DNA from: Pseudorhodobacter sp. MZDSW-24AT
GTDB taxonomy: Bacteria; Pseudomonadota; Alphaproteobacteria; Rhodobacterales; Rhodobacteraceae
DNA length: 64,000 nucleotides
Assembly (NCBI RefSeq): GCF_002794355.1
Contig: NZ_PGOI01000001.1
Location: 62,001 to 126,000, forward strand
Direction of reading: 5' to 3'
The notes under the pieces are model-generated. The model did not search any database and was not told the DNA's origin. It worked only from the letters and a program-made list of their open reading frames with translations. Positions 45,945 to 55,958 of this stretch are shown one piece after another (the stretch's first letter is position 1; each line of letters opens with the position of its first letter). A program made the position numbers and the translations under genes.

Positions 45945-46164
45945 GCATTTTCCTCATGATCCGGTGAGAAGGTTTCAATAGCAAATCGCATCATTCTGAG
46001 CAATAACGCAGGGTAAGTGTTGCGCCCAACGCATAGACTTGCCGCCTTTCAAAAGTGCTGGCGGCCGGCGGCCAGCCCCCTCGGGGGTGGCCCCGACGTC
46101 CCAGCAAACGCAAGTCTTCGACCGGGCGCCAGCTTCGCCACCCTGACCACAGCCGGAGGATGCC

Positions 46165-47388
46165 ATGAGCCTTGAGACCCCGACCCTGAAAGCCAAGGAC
46201 GCCCCCGATCTGGGCCGTTTCGATTGGGAAGACCCGTTCCGCCTGAACGACCAACTGACCGAAGAAGAGCGCATGCTGCGCGACGCCGCGCGCAGCTATG
46301 CGCAGGAAAAGCTGCAACCCCGGGTGATCGCGGCCTATCGCGAGGAATCCACAGATCCGGACATCTTCCGCGAAATGGGCGCCATGGGCCTGTTGGGTGT
46401 GACGATCCCCGAAGCCTATGGCGGGCTGGGCGCGTCTTACGTGGCCTATGGTCTGGTCGCGCGAGAGGTGGAGCGGGTGGATTCGGGCTATCGCAGCATG
46501 ATGAGCGTGCAATCCAGCCTCGTGATGTATCCGATTTACGCCTATGGCACCGAAGCGCAGCGGCAGAAATATCTTCCCAAGCTGGCGTCTGGCGAGTGGA
46601 TCGGCTGCTTCGGCCTTACCGAGCCGGATGCCGGGTCAGACCCGGCGGGCATGAAGACGGTGGCGAAGAAGACCGCCGATGGATATGTGTTGAACGGCGC
46701 CAAGATGTGGATCTCGAACGCACCGATCGCAGATGTCTTTGTGGTTTGGGCCAAATCCGAAGCCCATGGCGGCAAGATCCGTGGCTTTGTCCTTGACAAG
46801 GGCATGCAGGGGCTGTCGGCGCCCAAGATCGGCGGCAAGCTTTCGCTGCGCGCGAGCATCACCGGTGAGATCGTGCTGAAGGATGTCGCCGTCGGAGAGG
46901 ATGCGCTTTTGCCGCATGTCGAAGGTCTCAAGGGCCCCTTTGGCTGCCTGAATCGGGCGCGCTATGGCATTGCATGGGGGGTCATGGGGGCCGCTGACTT
47001 TTGCCTGCATGCCGCCCGGTCCTATGGTCTGGACCGCAAGCAATTCGGCAAGCCTTTGGCTCAGACCCAGCTTTATCAACTGAAACTGGCCAATATGATG
47101 ACCGACATCAGCCTTGGCCTGCAAGGTTGCTTGCAGGTTGGTCGCCTGCTGGATGAGGCCAATGCCGCGCCCGAGATGATTTCGATCATCAAGCGCAACA
47201 ATTGCGGCAAGGCGCTGGAGGCTGCGCGTCTGGCGCGAGACATGCACGGCGGCAACGGCATTCAGGAAGAGTATCAGATCATGCGGCACATGGTGAACCT
47301 TGAAACGGTGAACACCTATGAGGGCACGCATGATGTGCATGCCCTGATCCTTGGCCGCGCCATCACCGGGCTGCAGGCGTTTTTCTGA
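46165..47388 (+). CDS. gcdH: glutaryl-CoA dehydrogenase
   Basis: The 407-residue FAD enzyme oxidises and decarboxylates glutaryl-CoA to crotonyl-CoA in lysine and tryptophan breakdown. [19 protein letters not shown] opens it, with the acyl-CoA dehydrogenase motifs [14 protein letters not shown] and WISNAP, the GcdH-specific [18 protein letters not shown] and the catalytic glutamate in [10 protein letters not shown]. The glutaryl-binding region [18 protein letters not shown] is also characteristic. A leader hairpin with a one-base bulge (46070-46092) precedes it. A terminator follows. Confidence 0.95.
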   Translation: MSLETPTLKAKDAPDLGRFDWEDPFRLNDQLTEEERMLRDAARSYAQEKLQPRVIAAYREESTDPDIFREMGAMGLLGVTIPEAYGGLGASYVAYGLVAREVERVDSGYRSMMSVQSSLVMYPIYAYGTEAQRQKYLPKLASGEWIGCFGLTEPDAGSDPAGMKTVAKKTADGYVLNGAKMWISNAPIADVFVVWAKSEAHGGKIRGFVLDKGMQGLSAPKIGGKLSLRASITGEIVLKDVAVGEDALLPHVEGLKGPFGCLNRARYGIAWGVMGAADFCLHAARSYGLDRKQFGKPLAQTQLYQLKLANMMTDISLGLQGCLQVGRLLDEANAAPEMISIIKRNNCGKALEAARLARDMHGGNGIQEEYQIMRHMVNLETVNTYEGTHDVHALILGRAITGLQAFF

Positions 47389-47411
47389 CCCGCCCTGCGA
47401 CCAAAACCATA

Positions 47412-47443
47412 AGGCCCCCGGCGCGGCACCGCACCGGGGGCCT
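47412..47443 (+). terminator. hairpin terminator after gcdH
   Basis: AGGCCCCCGG (47412-47421) pairs perfectly with CCGGGGGCCT (47434-47443) around a 12-base loop, 23 bases after the gcdH stop. The T-run is weak. The rest of the 183-base gap holds the promoter region of the mcp gene. Confidence 0.75.
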
Positions 47444-47571
47444 GTTCAGGATGGCCCGGCAAAGTCGTTAGAAGTTTTTGCGTTACGGAATTCTTAGGAC
47501 CGCAAGGTGCAGTCTGCACCAACGGGCTTTGATCGCTTCAGGTCAACCCGCCCGCTGTCCGGAGGTGTTCC

Positions 47572-50520
47572 ATGAAGCGCACAAGCCTCACGTTCCTGCT
47601 GCCCGCCGTCTTTATGCTGTCGATCGTCGTGCTTTTGGCAGCCTATGCCACCTTTGTGCTGGGCGACATGCGCAAAGCCTTGATGTCACAGGCCATCAGC
47701 GGGATGCAGGCGGCAACGGCTCGGTCCGTCTATCGGGTGGATACTTGGTTTGAGGCCACGCAAGGCAGGTTGAAAGCCGCCGCTGGCACCCAGTTCACGC
47801 GCGATAGCATTCGACAACTCTCGGTCATCCTGCGCGCGATGGGGCCAGAGGCACCAGATTTCCTGTACCGCACTTATGTAGACCCCAATCGCGAAACGGG
47901 CACCGCGCGTGACAATTATGATTACAGCGCGGAGCGCAGCGCCTATGGGCTGACCCATGCCAAGTTGCATGATTTCTTCCGCAGCATGCGGCGCGAGAAT
48001 GGGTTTTACGATATCTTCCTGTTCGATGCCGAAGGCCATCTGGTCTACACCGTCGCCAAGGAAGGCGATCTGGGCCAAAACGCGATGGTGGGTGATCTGG
48101 CCCAAACCCCGCTGGGCGCCGCCTTTCGCCGGGCGATGCAAACCCCTGAACCCACCATGGTGTTTGAGGATTTTGCGCCTTATGTTTATTCCAACGCCGA
48201 GCCAGCCAGCTTTCTGGCCTATCCCGTCGATGATGAAACGGGGCGCAGGATGGGTGTTTTGGCAATCCAGCTCCCGGTCGAGCTTCTGACGGCCCTTGTC
48301 AGCGACGATGGTCAAGGGGGCGATGCGTATGACTTTACCCTTTTGGGCGGCAATGGATATTACTGGAGCCGTCAAAGCGGGAGCGTGATCACGGGCCGGA
48401 ACCCGATCCAGACACCTCAGATGCTTGCTGCCCTGCGCGGCGAAACTGACACCATAGAAGACACCGTCAACACCAACGGCATACCGGTTCTGGCTGCCTA
48501 TCGCCCTGTCACGAGCCTGAACATCGGCTGGGCGATCCTTACTGAGCGGAAGGCAGAGGTGGTGTCCGCCCCGGTCAGGGGAGAAGCCAAACGCACGCTC
48601 GTGGCGCTTGCCGTTCTGGCCCTTGTCGCGCTTGGTATCGGCTTTGGCATCGGCCGCTGGATCGCGCGCCCTCTTGCGCATCTCACGCAAGCCACCTTGG
48701 CCATGATGGCGCGCACGCCCACACAGATTGGCTTCTTGCAGCGGCGTGACGAGGTTGGCGAACTGGCCCGCGGGCTGGAGGTCTTTCGCAAGGATCAGGA
48801 GACCGCAGATGCCAACCGGGTAGAGATGTTGTTCAAGGGGAAGGCCTTCGCCACCACCAGCACCGCGATGATGATCTGTGATGCAAAAGGCACCCTGATG
48901 TATGTGAATGCGGCACTCATCAAACTGTTCCGCGATCACATCGGCGACATGCGGGCCCGCTTTCCCGATCTTGATCCAGACCGGCTGATCGGGCGCAACA
49001 TCTCTGTCTTTCATTCCAATCACAATGCCAACCTCATCAAGATGTCAGACCCCGCCAATGCCCAACTGGAGTCGGACATCATAATTGGCGATCAGGTCTT
49101 CGCCCTGTCGATCAGCGCGGTGGAAGATGAAGATGGCACCCGGGCGGGCTATGTTGTGGTCTGGGAAAACGTGCGGGAACAAAGGCGCGCAGACGCCATC
49201 ATCTCTGCGGTGAACGCCGCACAGGCGGTGCTGGAAATCGGGCTAGATGGCCGGATCCTGACGGTCAACGATGTGGCGATGAGCGTTTATCAGTATGCGC
49301 GTGCAGCCATCGTGGGCCAGCATCTTGGCATCCTGTTCAAAGGAGGCAGAGCAGAGGCAGAAAATGTGCTTTCCCGCGTGATCTCCCGCGGCGCCTTGAG
49401 TGAACCCCACCACCGTGTGGCGCAAGATGGCACAGACCGATTTGTGATCTGCAGCCTGAGTGTGATCCGAAATCGTCGGGGAGAGCCTCAGCGCATCATT
49501 GCCATCTGTACTGACCAAAGTGCCGAAACAGAGTTTCGCACCGCCACCGAGCGCGCGATGCAAGAACGCGCTGTGGAGCAGCAAAAGATGGTTGACGCGC
49601 TGCGCGATGCTTTGGGCGCGCTTGCCGCGGGTGATCTGACGACACAAATCGTGACGCGCTTCCCGGCCGATTATGAAAGCTTGCGGCTGAACTGCAACCA
49701 AGCGGCACAAAGCCTGTCCGACACGCTGGCCCGGGTGGCGGAGGTCGCCGCGTCCATCCTCAGCGGGGCCGACAACATCGCCAATGCCGCCGCCGACCTG
49801 TCGCGGCGCACAGAAAGCCAAGCCGCCACGTTGGAAGAAACGGCAGCCGCGCTGGACACCTTGACGGCGAATGTCCGCTCCGCCAGCGAAGGCACACTGA
49901 AAGCCGGAACCAAAGTTAAATCGGCACATAGCGAAGCGCGCAACAATGGCGGCGTCGTGCGCCAAGCCATTGACGCAATGGCAGCCATTGAACAGTCCTC
50001 CTCGCAAATTTCAAAGATCATCTCCGTGATCGACGATATCGCCTTTCAGACCAATCTTCTGGCGTTGAACGCCGGTGTCGAGGCTGCACGCGCTGGTGAC
50101 GCGGGCCGCGGTTTCGCCGTGGTTGCCGCAGAGGTCAGAGCCTTGGCTCAGCGCTCCTCCGACGCCGCCAAGGAAATCAAAACCTTGATTTCCACTTCGG
50201 AACTCCAAGTCGGCAGCGGGGCGGAACTGGTGAGCCAGAGCGGTCGCGCGGTCGAGGCTATTGTGTCTGACGTGGCCGATATCAGCGCGATTGTGCAAGA
50301 GATTTCGCAAGCGGCGCAGGATCAGTCCAACAGCTTGGCAGAAATCAACGCAGGGGTTGCCGTTCTCGACAAGGTGACCCAACAAAACGCCGTCATGGTA
50401 GAAGAGTCGACAGCTGCGAGTGTCTTGCTCAAGCAAGAAGCAGATCAACTCTCCGAGCTTTTGTCTGGCTTTACCCTCCACCGCACGAACTCAAAACCAA
50501 GTCTCGGGCGCGCTGCCTGA
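47572..50520 (+). CDS. methyl-accepting chemotaxis protein with Cache, HAMP and two PAS domains
   Basis: The 982-residue receptor has a first membrane helix (about 8-30), a large periplasmic Cache sensor (about 31-340), a second helix (about 343-362), HAMP, two PAS domains (about 425-535 and 545-655), a HAMP-like stretch and a signalling coiled coil (720-965). The hairpin tip has the conserved [20 protein letters not shown] and [17 protein letters not shown]. It lacks a CheR/CheB-tethering pentapeptide at the C-terminus. It may sense a periplasmic ligand and an internal cue at once. cheB and cheD follow in the same operon. Confidence 0.93.
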   Translation: MKRTSLTFLLPAVFMLSIVVLLAAYATFVLGDMRKALMSQAISGMQAATARSVYRVDTWFEATQGRLKAAAGTQFTRDSIRQLSVILRAMGPEAPDFLYRTYVDPNRETGTARDNYDYSAERSAYGLTHAKLHDFFRSMRRENGFYDIFLFDAEGHLVYTVAKEGDLGQNAMVGDLAQTPLGAAFRRAMQTPEPTMVFEDFAPYVYSNAEPASFLAYPVDDETGRRMGVLAIQLPVELLTALVSDDGQGGDAYDFTLLGGNGYYWSRQSGSVITGRNPIQTPQMLAALRGETDTIEDTVNTNGIPVLAAYRPVTSLNIGWAILTERKAEVVSAPVRGEAKRTLVALAVLALVALGIGFGIGRWIARPLAHLTQATLAMMARTPTQIGFLQRRDEVGELARGLEVFRKDQETADANRVEMLFKGKAFATTSTAMMICDAKGTLMYVNAALIKLFRDHIGDMRARFPDLDPDRLIGRNISVFHSNHNANLIKMSDPANAQLESDIIIGDQVFALSISAVEDEDGTRAGYVVVWENVREQRRADAIISAVNAAQAVLEIGLDGRILTVNDVAMSVYQYARAAIVGQHLGILFKGGRAEAENVLSRVISRGALSEPHHRVAQDGTDRFVICSLSVIRNRRGEPQRIIAICTDQSAETEFRTATERAMQERAVEQQKMVDALRDALGALAAGDLTTQIVTRFPADYESLRLNCNQAAQSLSDTLARVAEVAASILSGADNIANAAADLSRRTESQAATLEETAAALDTLTANVRSASEGTLKAGTKVKSAHSEARNNGGVVRQAIDAMAAIEQSSSQISKIISVIDDIAFQTNLLALNAGVEAARAGDAGRGFAVVAAEVRALAQRSSDAAKEIKTLISTSELQVGSGAELVSQSGRAVEAIVSDVADISAIVQEISQAAQDQSNSLAEINAGVAVLDKVTQQNAVMVEESTAASVLLKQEADQLSELLSGFTLHRTNSKPSLGRAA

Positions 50521-50529
50521 CGGGAGACC

Positions 50530-51159
50530 ATGTTGCGACAGCTTCCTGCGCCTCCCGCCTCCTCTGATCGGATCATTGTCATGGGCGCCTCAACAGGCGG
50601 GGTCGAAGCGTTGCACCGTGTGCTTGCGAGCTTCCCCTCCGATTGCCCCGCAACCATTCTTGTGCAGCACATGCGGCCTGGTTTTGTTGAAAGCTTTGTT
50701 TCCGGTCTGAACCGTCACTGCGCGCCTGAGGTCGTTCTGGCTGAAGACCGCCAGATTGTGAAGCGCGGACGGATTCATGTGGCCCCGGCTGGAAATTTCC
50801 ACCTCATCGTAACGGCGCATCCGGTGGCAACACTGCGCCTGGTTGACACACCCGCCGCTCATGGGCATCGGCCCGCTGTCGATCCCTTGTTTTTTGCGGC
50901 AGCCCGACTGCAGCCTCCCCCTGTCGCGGCCTTGCTGACAGGAATGGGACGAGACGGGGCAGAAGGCCTGCTGCGCATTCGTCACGCCGGCGGACACACG
51001 ATTGCCCAAGATGAAGCAAGCTCCACGATCTACGGCATGCCGCGCGTGGCCCGAGATCTTGGTGCAGCGCTTCAGATCCTTCCTTTGCATGCCATCGCTG
51101 CCGCGGTTTTGCAGGCCGCGGACCCGCCTTCCCCCGGCAGCCACAAGCGGACCATTTGA
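50530..51159 (+). CDS. cheB: chemotaxis methylesterase CheB, catalytic domain only
   Basis: The 209-residue protein is only the methylesterase half of CheB. The triad is intact: S in GASTGGVEAL, H in LVQHMRPGF and D in LTGMGRDGAEGL. It removes methyl groups from receptors or deamidates them during adaptation. The N-terminal receiver domain (about 130 residues in E. coli CheB) is absent, so CheA cannot control it by direct phosphorylation. It follows mcp by 9 bases and overlaps cheD. No frame encoding the missing receiver lies next to it. Confidence 0.92.
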   Translation: MLRQLPAPPASSDRIIVMGASTGGVEALHRVLASFPSDCPATILVQHMRPGFVESFVSGLNRHCAPEVVLAEDRQIVKRGRIHVAPAGNFHLIVTAHPVATLRLVDTPAAHGHRPAVDPLFFAAARLQPPPVAALLTGMGRDGAEGLLRIRHAGGHTIAQDEASSTIYGMPRVARDLGAALQILPLHAIAAAVLQAADPPSPGSHKRTI

Positions 51160-51674
51160 TGCAACACAGTGAAAAGCTGAAGGTCGTTATCCAAGGAGAG
51201 TACCAAGTGTCATCAGACCCGCAGGACGTGCTGTCGACGATTCTCGGATCTTGTGTTGCGGCGTTCTTGCGCGATCCGATTGCAAGGGTGGGAGGACTAA
51301 ATCACTTTCTTCTGCCCGGAAACGACCCAAATGACCGAAATACGATGAAATATGGCCTGAACGCGATGGAGCTGTTGATCAATTCCTTAATACACGCAGG
51401 CGCGCGGCGAGACAGGTTGGAGGCAAAACTGTTCGGCGGCGGTCGGATGGTTCCTGGCCTCACCGACATCGGTGCTGCCAATGGCCGCTTCGCGGAAGAC
51501 TTTCTGCGTCGCGAAGGAATACGTTATCTCGGCGGCAGCCTTGGCGGCAATAGTGGACGCAAGCTTCGCGTGTGGCCGGTTTCGGGACAAGTGCAGCAGA
51601 TGAAGCTGCCCGCTGCCGCCGTTCAGGAAGCACCTGTAAGCCTCTCAGGTCGGCCAGATATCGTTTTGTTTTGA
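51159..51674 (+). CDS. cheD: chemoreceptor glutamine deamidase CheD
   Basis: The 171-residue protein matches CheD: TILGSCVAAFLRDP contains the catalytic Cys, GGLNHFLLPG the catalytic His, and ELLINSLIHAGARRDRLEAKLFGGG follows, as in known CheD. It deamidates glutamines on receptors. ATG at 51159 overlaps the cheB stop (TGATG); a TTG one codon earlier is less likely. Base composition here is lower in GC than in flanking regions. It ends 29 bases from the converging small DXXXQ gene. Confidence 0.93.
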   Translation: MQHSEKLKVVIQGEYQVSSDPQDVLSTILGSCVAAFLRDPIARVGGLNHFLLPGNDPNDRNTMKYGLNAMELLINSLIHAGARRDRLEAKLFGGGRMVPGLTDIGAANGRFAEDFLRREGIRYLGGSLGGNSGRKLRVWPVSGQVQQMKLPAAAVQEAPVSLSGRPDIVLF

Positions 51675-51703
51675 TGGCAGACGAGAGGAAAAGAGGGATT
51701 TGT

Positions 51704-52105
51704 TCAGAATATGACGATCGAACTTGCGGAAGGTTCAAGCATTTGCCCCCGCACGGCAAGTGAAAGCCTTTTTAGGCGCGGCCTTTCTATCAACTCGATG
51801 AGGCCTTCCTCGGGGCGATCCGGCAGATGCGAGGCCGTGCCAATCAGGATCTCAGACAGCCCGTCGAGTTCTTGGATGATGCGATCCAGAGATTGCAAGC
51901 GTTGGCGGTGCGCAAGCGGTTGATCAGCGGCTTCGCGGTGGTCACATAGAAGGCCAGGGGCAATCATCGCGGCCTCGAAAGCACGTAACTCTTGAGCCAC
52001 CCGCGCGAGATGTTTGCCGCTGTACAGCACCGTGCTGCGACCGCTCACATCTCCAGTGCCTGACAGGTCAGCCTGATCCAGAGGGGTGTTTTCCGGACTA
52101 TCCAT
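51704..52105 (-). CDS. small protein ending the che operon; candidate CheT/CheZ-like phosphatase
   Basis: The 133-residue protein is not recognised as a classical family. The central part (about 32-95) is predicted helical, and residues 74-78 read DRIIQ, within LQSLDRIIQELDGLSEIL. This fits the DXXXQ motif of CheZ and Sinorhizobium CheT, which inserts a Gln into the CheY active site. It directly follows a cheY gene (TGATG overlap) as the last gene of an operon ordered like that of Sinorhizobium, where cheT is last. The function is inferred from motif and position; the overall match to CheT was not tested. Confidence 0.6.
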   Translation of the reverse strand: MDSPENTPLDQADLSGTGDVSGRSTVLYSGKHLARVAQELRAFEAAMIAPGLLCDHREAADQPLAHRQRLQSLDRIIQELDGLSEILIGTASHLPDRPEEGLIELIERPRLKRLSLAVRGQMLEPSASSIVIF

Positions 52106-52488
52106 CAGAGCGGCCCTACTACCCGCTCAATGCAATCGCGCATCCCCTCGCGTGTGAAGGGCTTGGTGATCATGTTGTTCATGCCAAGCGCCCGCCCCTT
52201 TGCAACAATTGTGGCATCCGCACGGCCCGTCACTAAGATGAACCCCATGCGCTCAATGCCCTTTGTGCGCCGGATGCCCTCCAATAAGCCTAGGCCGTCG
52301 AGCCCGGGCATGTGATAATCAGAGATGACAAGATGAACAGGTTTTTGCACCAAAGAGCGCAACGCTTCTTCCCCGTCGGCGCAGGTGCGATACCCTTCAA
52401 CCTGCATCCAATCCAGCGCTTGCGTGATCAAACCCCGGCTCACCGCAGTATCGTCCACCACCATAATCTTCAGATCTTCGCGCTTCAT
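52105..52488 (-). CDS. CheY-family response regulator (second copy)
   Basis: The 127-residue single receiver domain has the acidic pair in VVDDTAVSR, the phosphoacceptor D in LVISDYHMPG, the switch T in ILVTGRAD and K in ITKPFTREG. It has no output domain, so it acts by protein contact, at the flagellar motor or as a phosphate sink. It lies between cheR and the DXXXQ gene, where Sinorhizobium cheY2 is found. A 36-base gap separates it from cheR. Confidence 0.9.
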   Translation of the reverse strand: MKREDLKIMVVDDTAVSRGLITQALDWMQVEGYRTCADGEEALRSLVQKPVHLVISDYHMPGLDGLGLLEGIRRTKGIERMGFILVTGRADATIVAKGRALGMNNMITKPFTREGMRDCIERVVGPL

Positions 52489-52524
52489 TGCTGCCCCTTT
52501 GTCCGCTTGATTTGCTGCCGCATG

Positions 52525-53370
52525 TCAGCGGCGTCTGTAAGTGGTCATTCCTTCGGTTTGAAACTCCGCGAGAGCCGCGCCAGTCACGCGCTCGGAGTGC
52601 CCAATCATCAGGAATGCGTCTCGTGGCATCACGGTCGCCAAACGCTGCCACAGGCGTTCTTGCGTCGGCTTATCGAAGTAAATCACGACATTTCTGCAAA
52701 AGATCACGTCAAACGGCCTCTTCATAGGCCATGGGTCCTGCAAGTTGAGGTGATTGCAGGTCACCAAACACTTGATCTTTTCGTGAATGTGCAACGCCGT
52801 CCCCGCCTTTGATGCAACGAAAAGGCGGCGTGCGACATCGGGGGAAAGCCCAGTTGCCGCCTCTGCCGGGTAGATCGCGCGGCGTGTCTTTTCGACCATG
52901 ATTTGATCGATATCGGTTGCCAGAATGCGGATGTCATACCGATAGGCGTCAGGACACAGTTCCGACACAACTGCCGCCAAGCTGTAAGGCTCTTCCCCGC
53001 TTGAGCAGCCTGCAGACCAAAGCCTGACCCGCCCGCCCGCCTGAGCCTTGGCAATCAGAGGAGGCAGGATGGTGGCAGCCAGGCTGTCGAAGTGATGCTG
53101 CTCGCGAAAGAAGGAGGTGACATTTGTGGTTACGGCGGAGATCAAAGCGGAACGCTCTGCCTGACCACTTTGTCCTGACACATAATCAGCATAGGCCGCG
53201 AAATCTGGCAAGTTGAGGCTGCGCAGGCGCTTTATCAGACGCGAATGCACCAAGGGGCGCTTGGCCTCGGCGAGAACAATCCCCGCAACGTCGTGAACTA
53301 GAGCAGCAATGCGCGAGAAATCCTGATCGCTTAGGAACACATCTGCCGTTGGCGCGAGACCTTGGCTCAT
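52525..53370 (-). CDS. cheR: chemotaxis methyltransferase CheR
   Basis: The 281-residue enzyme methylates receptor glutamates with S-adenosylmethionine. The N-terminal helical domain (LVHDVAGIVLAEAKRPLVHSRLIKRL) precedes a Rossmann-like domain with VTTNVTSFFRE, the SAM motif LWSAGCSSGEEPYSLA (about residue 118), ILATDID and FDVIFCRNVVIYFD. It starts 3 bases after the cheW stop. Its methylesterase partner CheB is encoded on the other strand instead of next to it. Confidence 0.95.
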   Translation of the reverse strand: MSQGLAPTADVFLSDQDFSRIAALVHDVAGIVLAEAKRPLVHSRLIKRLRSLNLPDFAAYADYVSGQSGQAERSALISAVTTNVTSFFREQHHFDSLAATILPPLIAKAQAGGRVRLWSAGCSSGEEPYSLAAVVSELCPDAYRYDIRILATDIDQIMVEKTRRAIYPAEAATGLSPDVARRLFVASKAGTALHIHEKIKCLVTCNHLNLQDPWPMKRPFDVIFCRNVVIYFDKPTQERLWQRLATVMPRDAFLMIGHSERVTGAALAEFQTEGMTTYRRR

Positions 53371-53373
53371 GAG

Positions 53374-53841
53374 TTATGCCGCCGGCTCGACATCTTGGGG
53401 CAAGAGCTGGCCGACATCGAGCAGCCTGATCAACCTGCTGTCTTGGACAACGACTCCGCGCAGCATGTTGCGCGTGGTTTCCGAAGCCAGGTCCGGCGTC
53501 GGCTGCACGCCTGAGGAAGGCACTGTCAGAATATCTGTCACCGCCTCGACAAGCAGCCCGACGATCCGGTTTTGTATGGCGGCAACGATAATCACGTTGC
53601 GATCGGTATCCTCAATTGGCTCCAACCCAAGCCGACGTGCAAGATCAAGGATTGGCACCACCGCGCCGCGCAGATTGATCACGCCCTGAACATAATGGGG
53701 CGCATGAGGCAGCAAGGCTGGTCGGCTCCACCCACGAATCTCTCGCACAGAAAGAATGTCGACACAAAAATCCTGACGCGCGGTGCGAAAGGCGACCAAT
53801 TCGCGAACATTGGGATCCGTCGCAGATCCTGTGGCACGCAT
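53374..53841 (-). CDS. cheW: chemotaxis coupling protein CheW
   Basis: The 155-residue protein is a single CheW domain: ELVAFRTARQDFCVDILSVREI, HYVQGVINLRGAVVPILDLARRLG, and a C-terminal VEAVTDILTV. It links CheA to receptors at the inner membrane. The start at 53841 is chosen by homology; the longer frame overlaps the end of cheA. It lies 4 bases after the cheA stop and 3 before the cheR start, so all are cotranslated. Confidence 0.93.
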   Translation of the reverse strand: MRATGSATDPNVRELVAFRTARQDFCVDILSVREIRGWSRPALLPHAPHYVQGVINLRGAVVPILDLARRLGLEPIEDTDRNVIIVAAIQNRIVGLLVEAVTDILTVPSSGVQPTPDLASETTRNMLRGVVVQDSRLIRLLDVGQLLPQDVEPAA

Positions 53842-53845
53842 GATG

Positions 53846-55951
53846 TTACTCCGCCGCAAGAGGGGAAACGGGACGTGAAGGCGACTGTCCGCTGGCCGCA
53901 AGATCGGTGGGATCGAGGATCAAGGCCACGGAGCCATCTCCCAGCACAGTGGCAGCGGCGATGCCGGGGATTTGGCCATAATTCGCCTCGAGCCCCTTGA
54001 TGACGACCTGCCTTTGGTCGCGGATCCCATCCACCATCAAGGCAATCGCGCCATCATCGCCGCGTTCGACAACGACAACAATTTCGCCCTCACCCGGTTG
54101 CAGGCTGCGCCGAAAACCCAAAGCCATGCCGACATCGATCAAGGGCATACACCGCCCGCGCACGTCGAGGACAGAGTCGGCTTGGCCCAGACTGTGCCGC
54201 ATCCCCGGCTCCGGCCGCAGCGTTTCGATGATCGCTGAGACAGGGAGCACCAGGGTCTGCCCCGCCGCCACAAAGACCATGCCATCCAACACGGCGAGGG
54301 TCAGGGGCAAGCTGATGGTCAGCGTGGTGCCGAGACCGCGCACAGACGTAATGCCAACCCGCCCCCCGAGACCTGCAATTTCAGAGCGAACGACGTCCAT
54401 CCCCACCCCTCGTCCCGAGAGCGCGGAAACCTCTGTGGCGGTGGAGAAGCCCGGCAGGAAAAGCAAGGCGTCAATCTCTTGCGGGGTGAGTTCGGCCGAG
54501 GCGGCGACAAGCCCCTTGTCGATGGCAATCTGACGCACCTTCTCACGGTCGATCCCTGCCCCATCATCTTGCACCGTGATGACGATTCGACCTGAACGAT
54601 GGGCAGCCGCCAGCTTGATGACACCTTCGCTGGGCTTTCCGAGATCGGTCCGGCGGCTGGGTTTCTCGAGCCCATGGTCCACCGCATTTCGGATCATATG
54701 GGTCAGAGGATCGGCCAGCCGTTCGATGATGGTTTTGTCAACCTCTGTCGCCTCCCCTTCCGTGACCAAGCGCGCGGCCTTGCCAGCTGCCATCGACGCC
54801 TCTCGGACGATCCGGTGCATCCGGTCGAACAAGGGTTTGACGGGCTGTGCCCGGATGGCCATGACCGATTCCTGAATCTGACGCGACAGCTGACGGAGTT
54901 GATCAAGGCTGCGGTCCACCTCCACCGAACCGAAGCCGGGGGATTGTTCAATGGCTTCGGTCAGCATCGCCTGATGGATGACAAGCTCTCCCAAAATGTC
55001 GACCAGACGATCCACGCGGTCGATATCAACCCGGATCGTGGGACGGGGACCAGTGCCCGCGGCGGGGCTGACAGCCGCGGCAGGTGGGGCAGAGGTTTGC
55101 GCCGGAGCCGTGTTTGCGGGGATTGGCGGGGCGCTCGGCACCGGGGCAAGAGGAGGCGACGATGGCGGGGGGAGGCTCGCGGCCACGTCAGGAATGGGTG
55201 GCGCGGCTGAGGCAATGGTGAGATCGCAAATGCCATCAATGAATTCAAAAATTGCCAGAAGTTGCGGGTCGGTGCGCTCCGTTTGCAGGATGACTTTCCA
55301 GCCCAGGTAGGATTGCCCGGGGTCAAAACTGTTTGCGTCCGGCAGGGCCGATTGATCCAAGCAAACCTCGGCCGGATCATCTGCGCAGAGGTCGCGCAGC
55401 AAAAGGCAGGGGTCGTGCCCAGAGGCAAAGGCACCCGCGTGCGGCCGGAAAGTCAGGGTAACATCGCGGGTGCCTGAGGGCAGAGGCAGGCGGACCGCAT
55501 CGATCCCGAAGGGTCCGTCCAAGGCCAAAGGCTCGAAAACAAAGGCCTCTTCCTCTTTCGAGCCGCCACCACCCGCATGCTGCTCCAGCGCCGCAATCAC
55601 CCGTTCATCATGTTCCGGATCGGTCGCATTACCTTGCCGCGCGGCGGAAATCATGTCGGCCAAATGATCACTTGCATGGAGCAGGCCGCCGAGAAGGGCC
55701 GGTTCTGGCTGGAGTTTGCCCGCGCGCAAGGCATCCAGCACCGTTTCAAACCGATGCGCAAAACCGACAAGCGCCTTGAGATCAAAAGCACCCGCGCCGC
55801 CCTTGATCGAATGCACGGCGCGGAAAACGGCATTGACCGTATCGGTGTCATGCGCGCCGGTCTGGATTGCGCGCAAACCTTCTTCGAGTGCCGACAGAAG
55901 CTCGTCCGCCTCGACAAAGAAGATATCCCGAAGGTCTATCAGCCCCGCCAT
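53846..55951 (-). CDS. cheA: chemotaxis histidine kinase CheA
   Basis: The 701-residue kinase has an Hpt domain with the phosphoryl His H47 in FRAVHSIKGGAGAF, a poorly conserved middle part, a Pro/Ala-rich linker (about 255-305), a dimerisation domain from about 305 (DRLVDILGELVIHQAML), an ATPase domain with THMIRNAVDHGLEKP and DDGAGIDREK, GRGVGMDVV, and a C-terminal CheW-like domain. It phosphorylates the CheY proteins. The start at 55951 gives MAGLIDLRDIFF; a longer frame overlaps the upstream cheY gene. Confidence 0.95.
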   Translation of the reverse strand: MAGLIDLRDIFFVEADELLSALEEGLRAIQTGAHDTDTVNAVFRAVHSIKGGAGAFDLKALVGFAHRFETVLDALRAGKLQPEPALLGGLLHASDHLADMISAARQGNATDPEHDERVIAALEQHAGGGGSKEEEAFVFEPLALDGPFGIDAVRLPLPSGTRDVTLTFRPHAGAFASGHDPCLLLRDLCADDPAEVCLDQSALPDANSFDPGQSYLGWKVILQTERTDPQLLAIFEFIDGICDLTIASAAPPIPDVAASLPPPSSPPLAPVPSAPPIPANTAPAQTSAPPAAAVSPAAGTGPRPTIRVDIDRVDRLVDILGELVIHQAMLTEAIEQSPGFGSVEVDRSLDQLRQLSRQIQESVMAIRAQPVKPLFDRMHRIVREASMAAGKAARLVTEGEATEVDKTIIERLADPLTHMIRNAVDHGLEKPSRRTDLGKPSEGVIKLAAAHRSGRIVITVQDDGAGIDREKVRQIAIDKGLVAASAELTPQEIDALLFLPGFSTATEVSALSGRGVGMDVVRSEIAGLGGRVGITSVRGLGTTLTISLPLTLAVLDGMVFVAAGQTLVLPVSAIIETLRPEPGMRHSLGQADSVLDVRGRCMPLIDVGMALGFRRSLQPGEGEIVVVVERGDDGAIALMVDGIRDQRQVVIKGLEANYGQIPGIAAATVLGDGSVALILDPTDLAASGQSPSRPVSPLAAE

Positions 55952-55958
55952 CCCGCCC

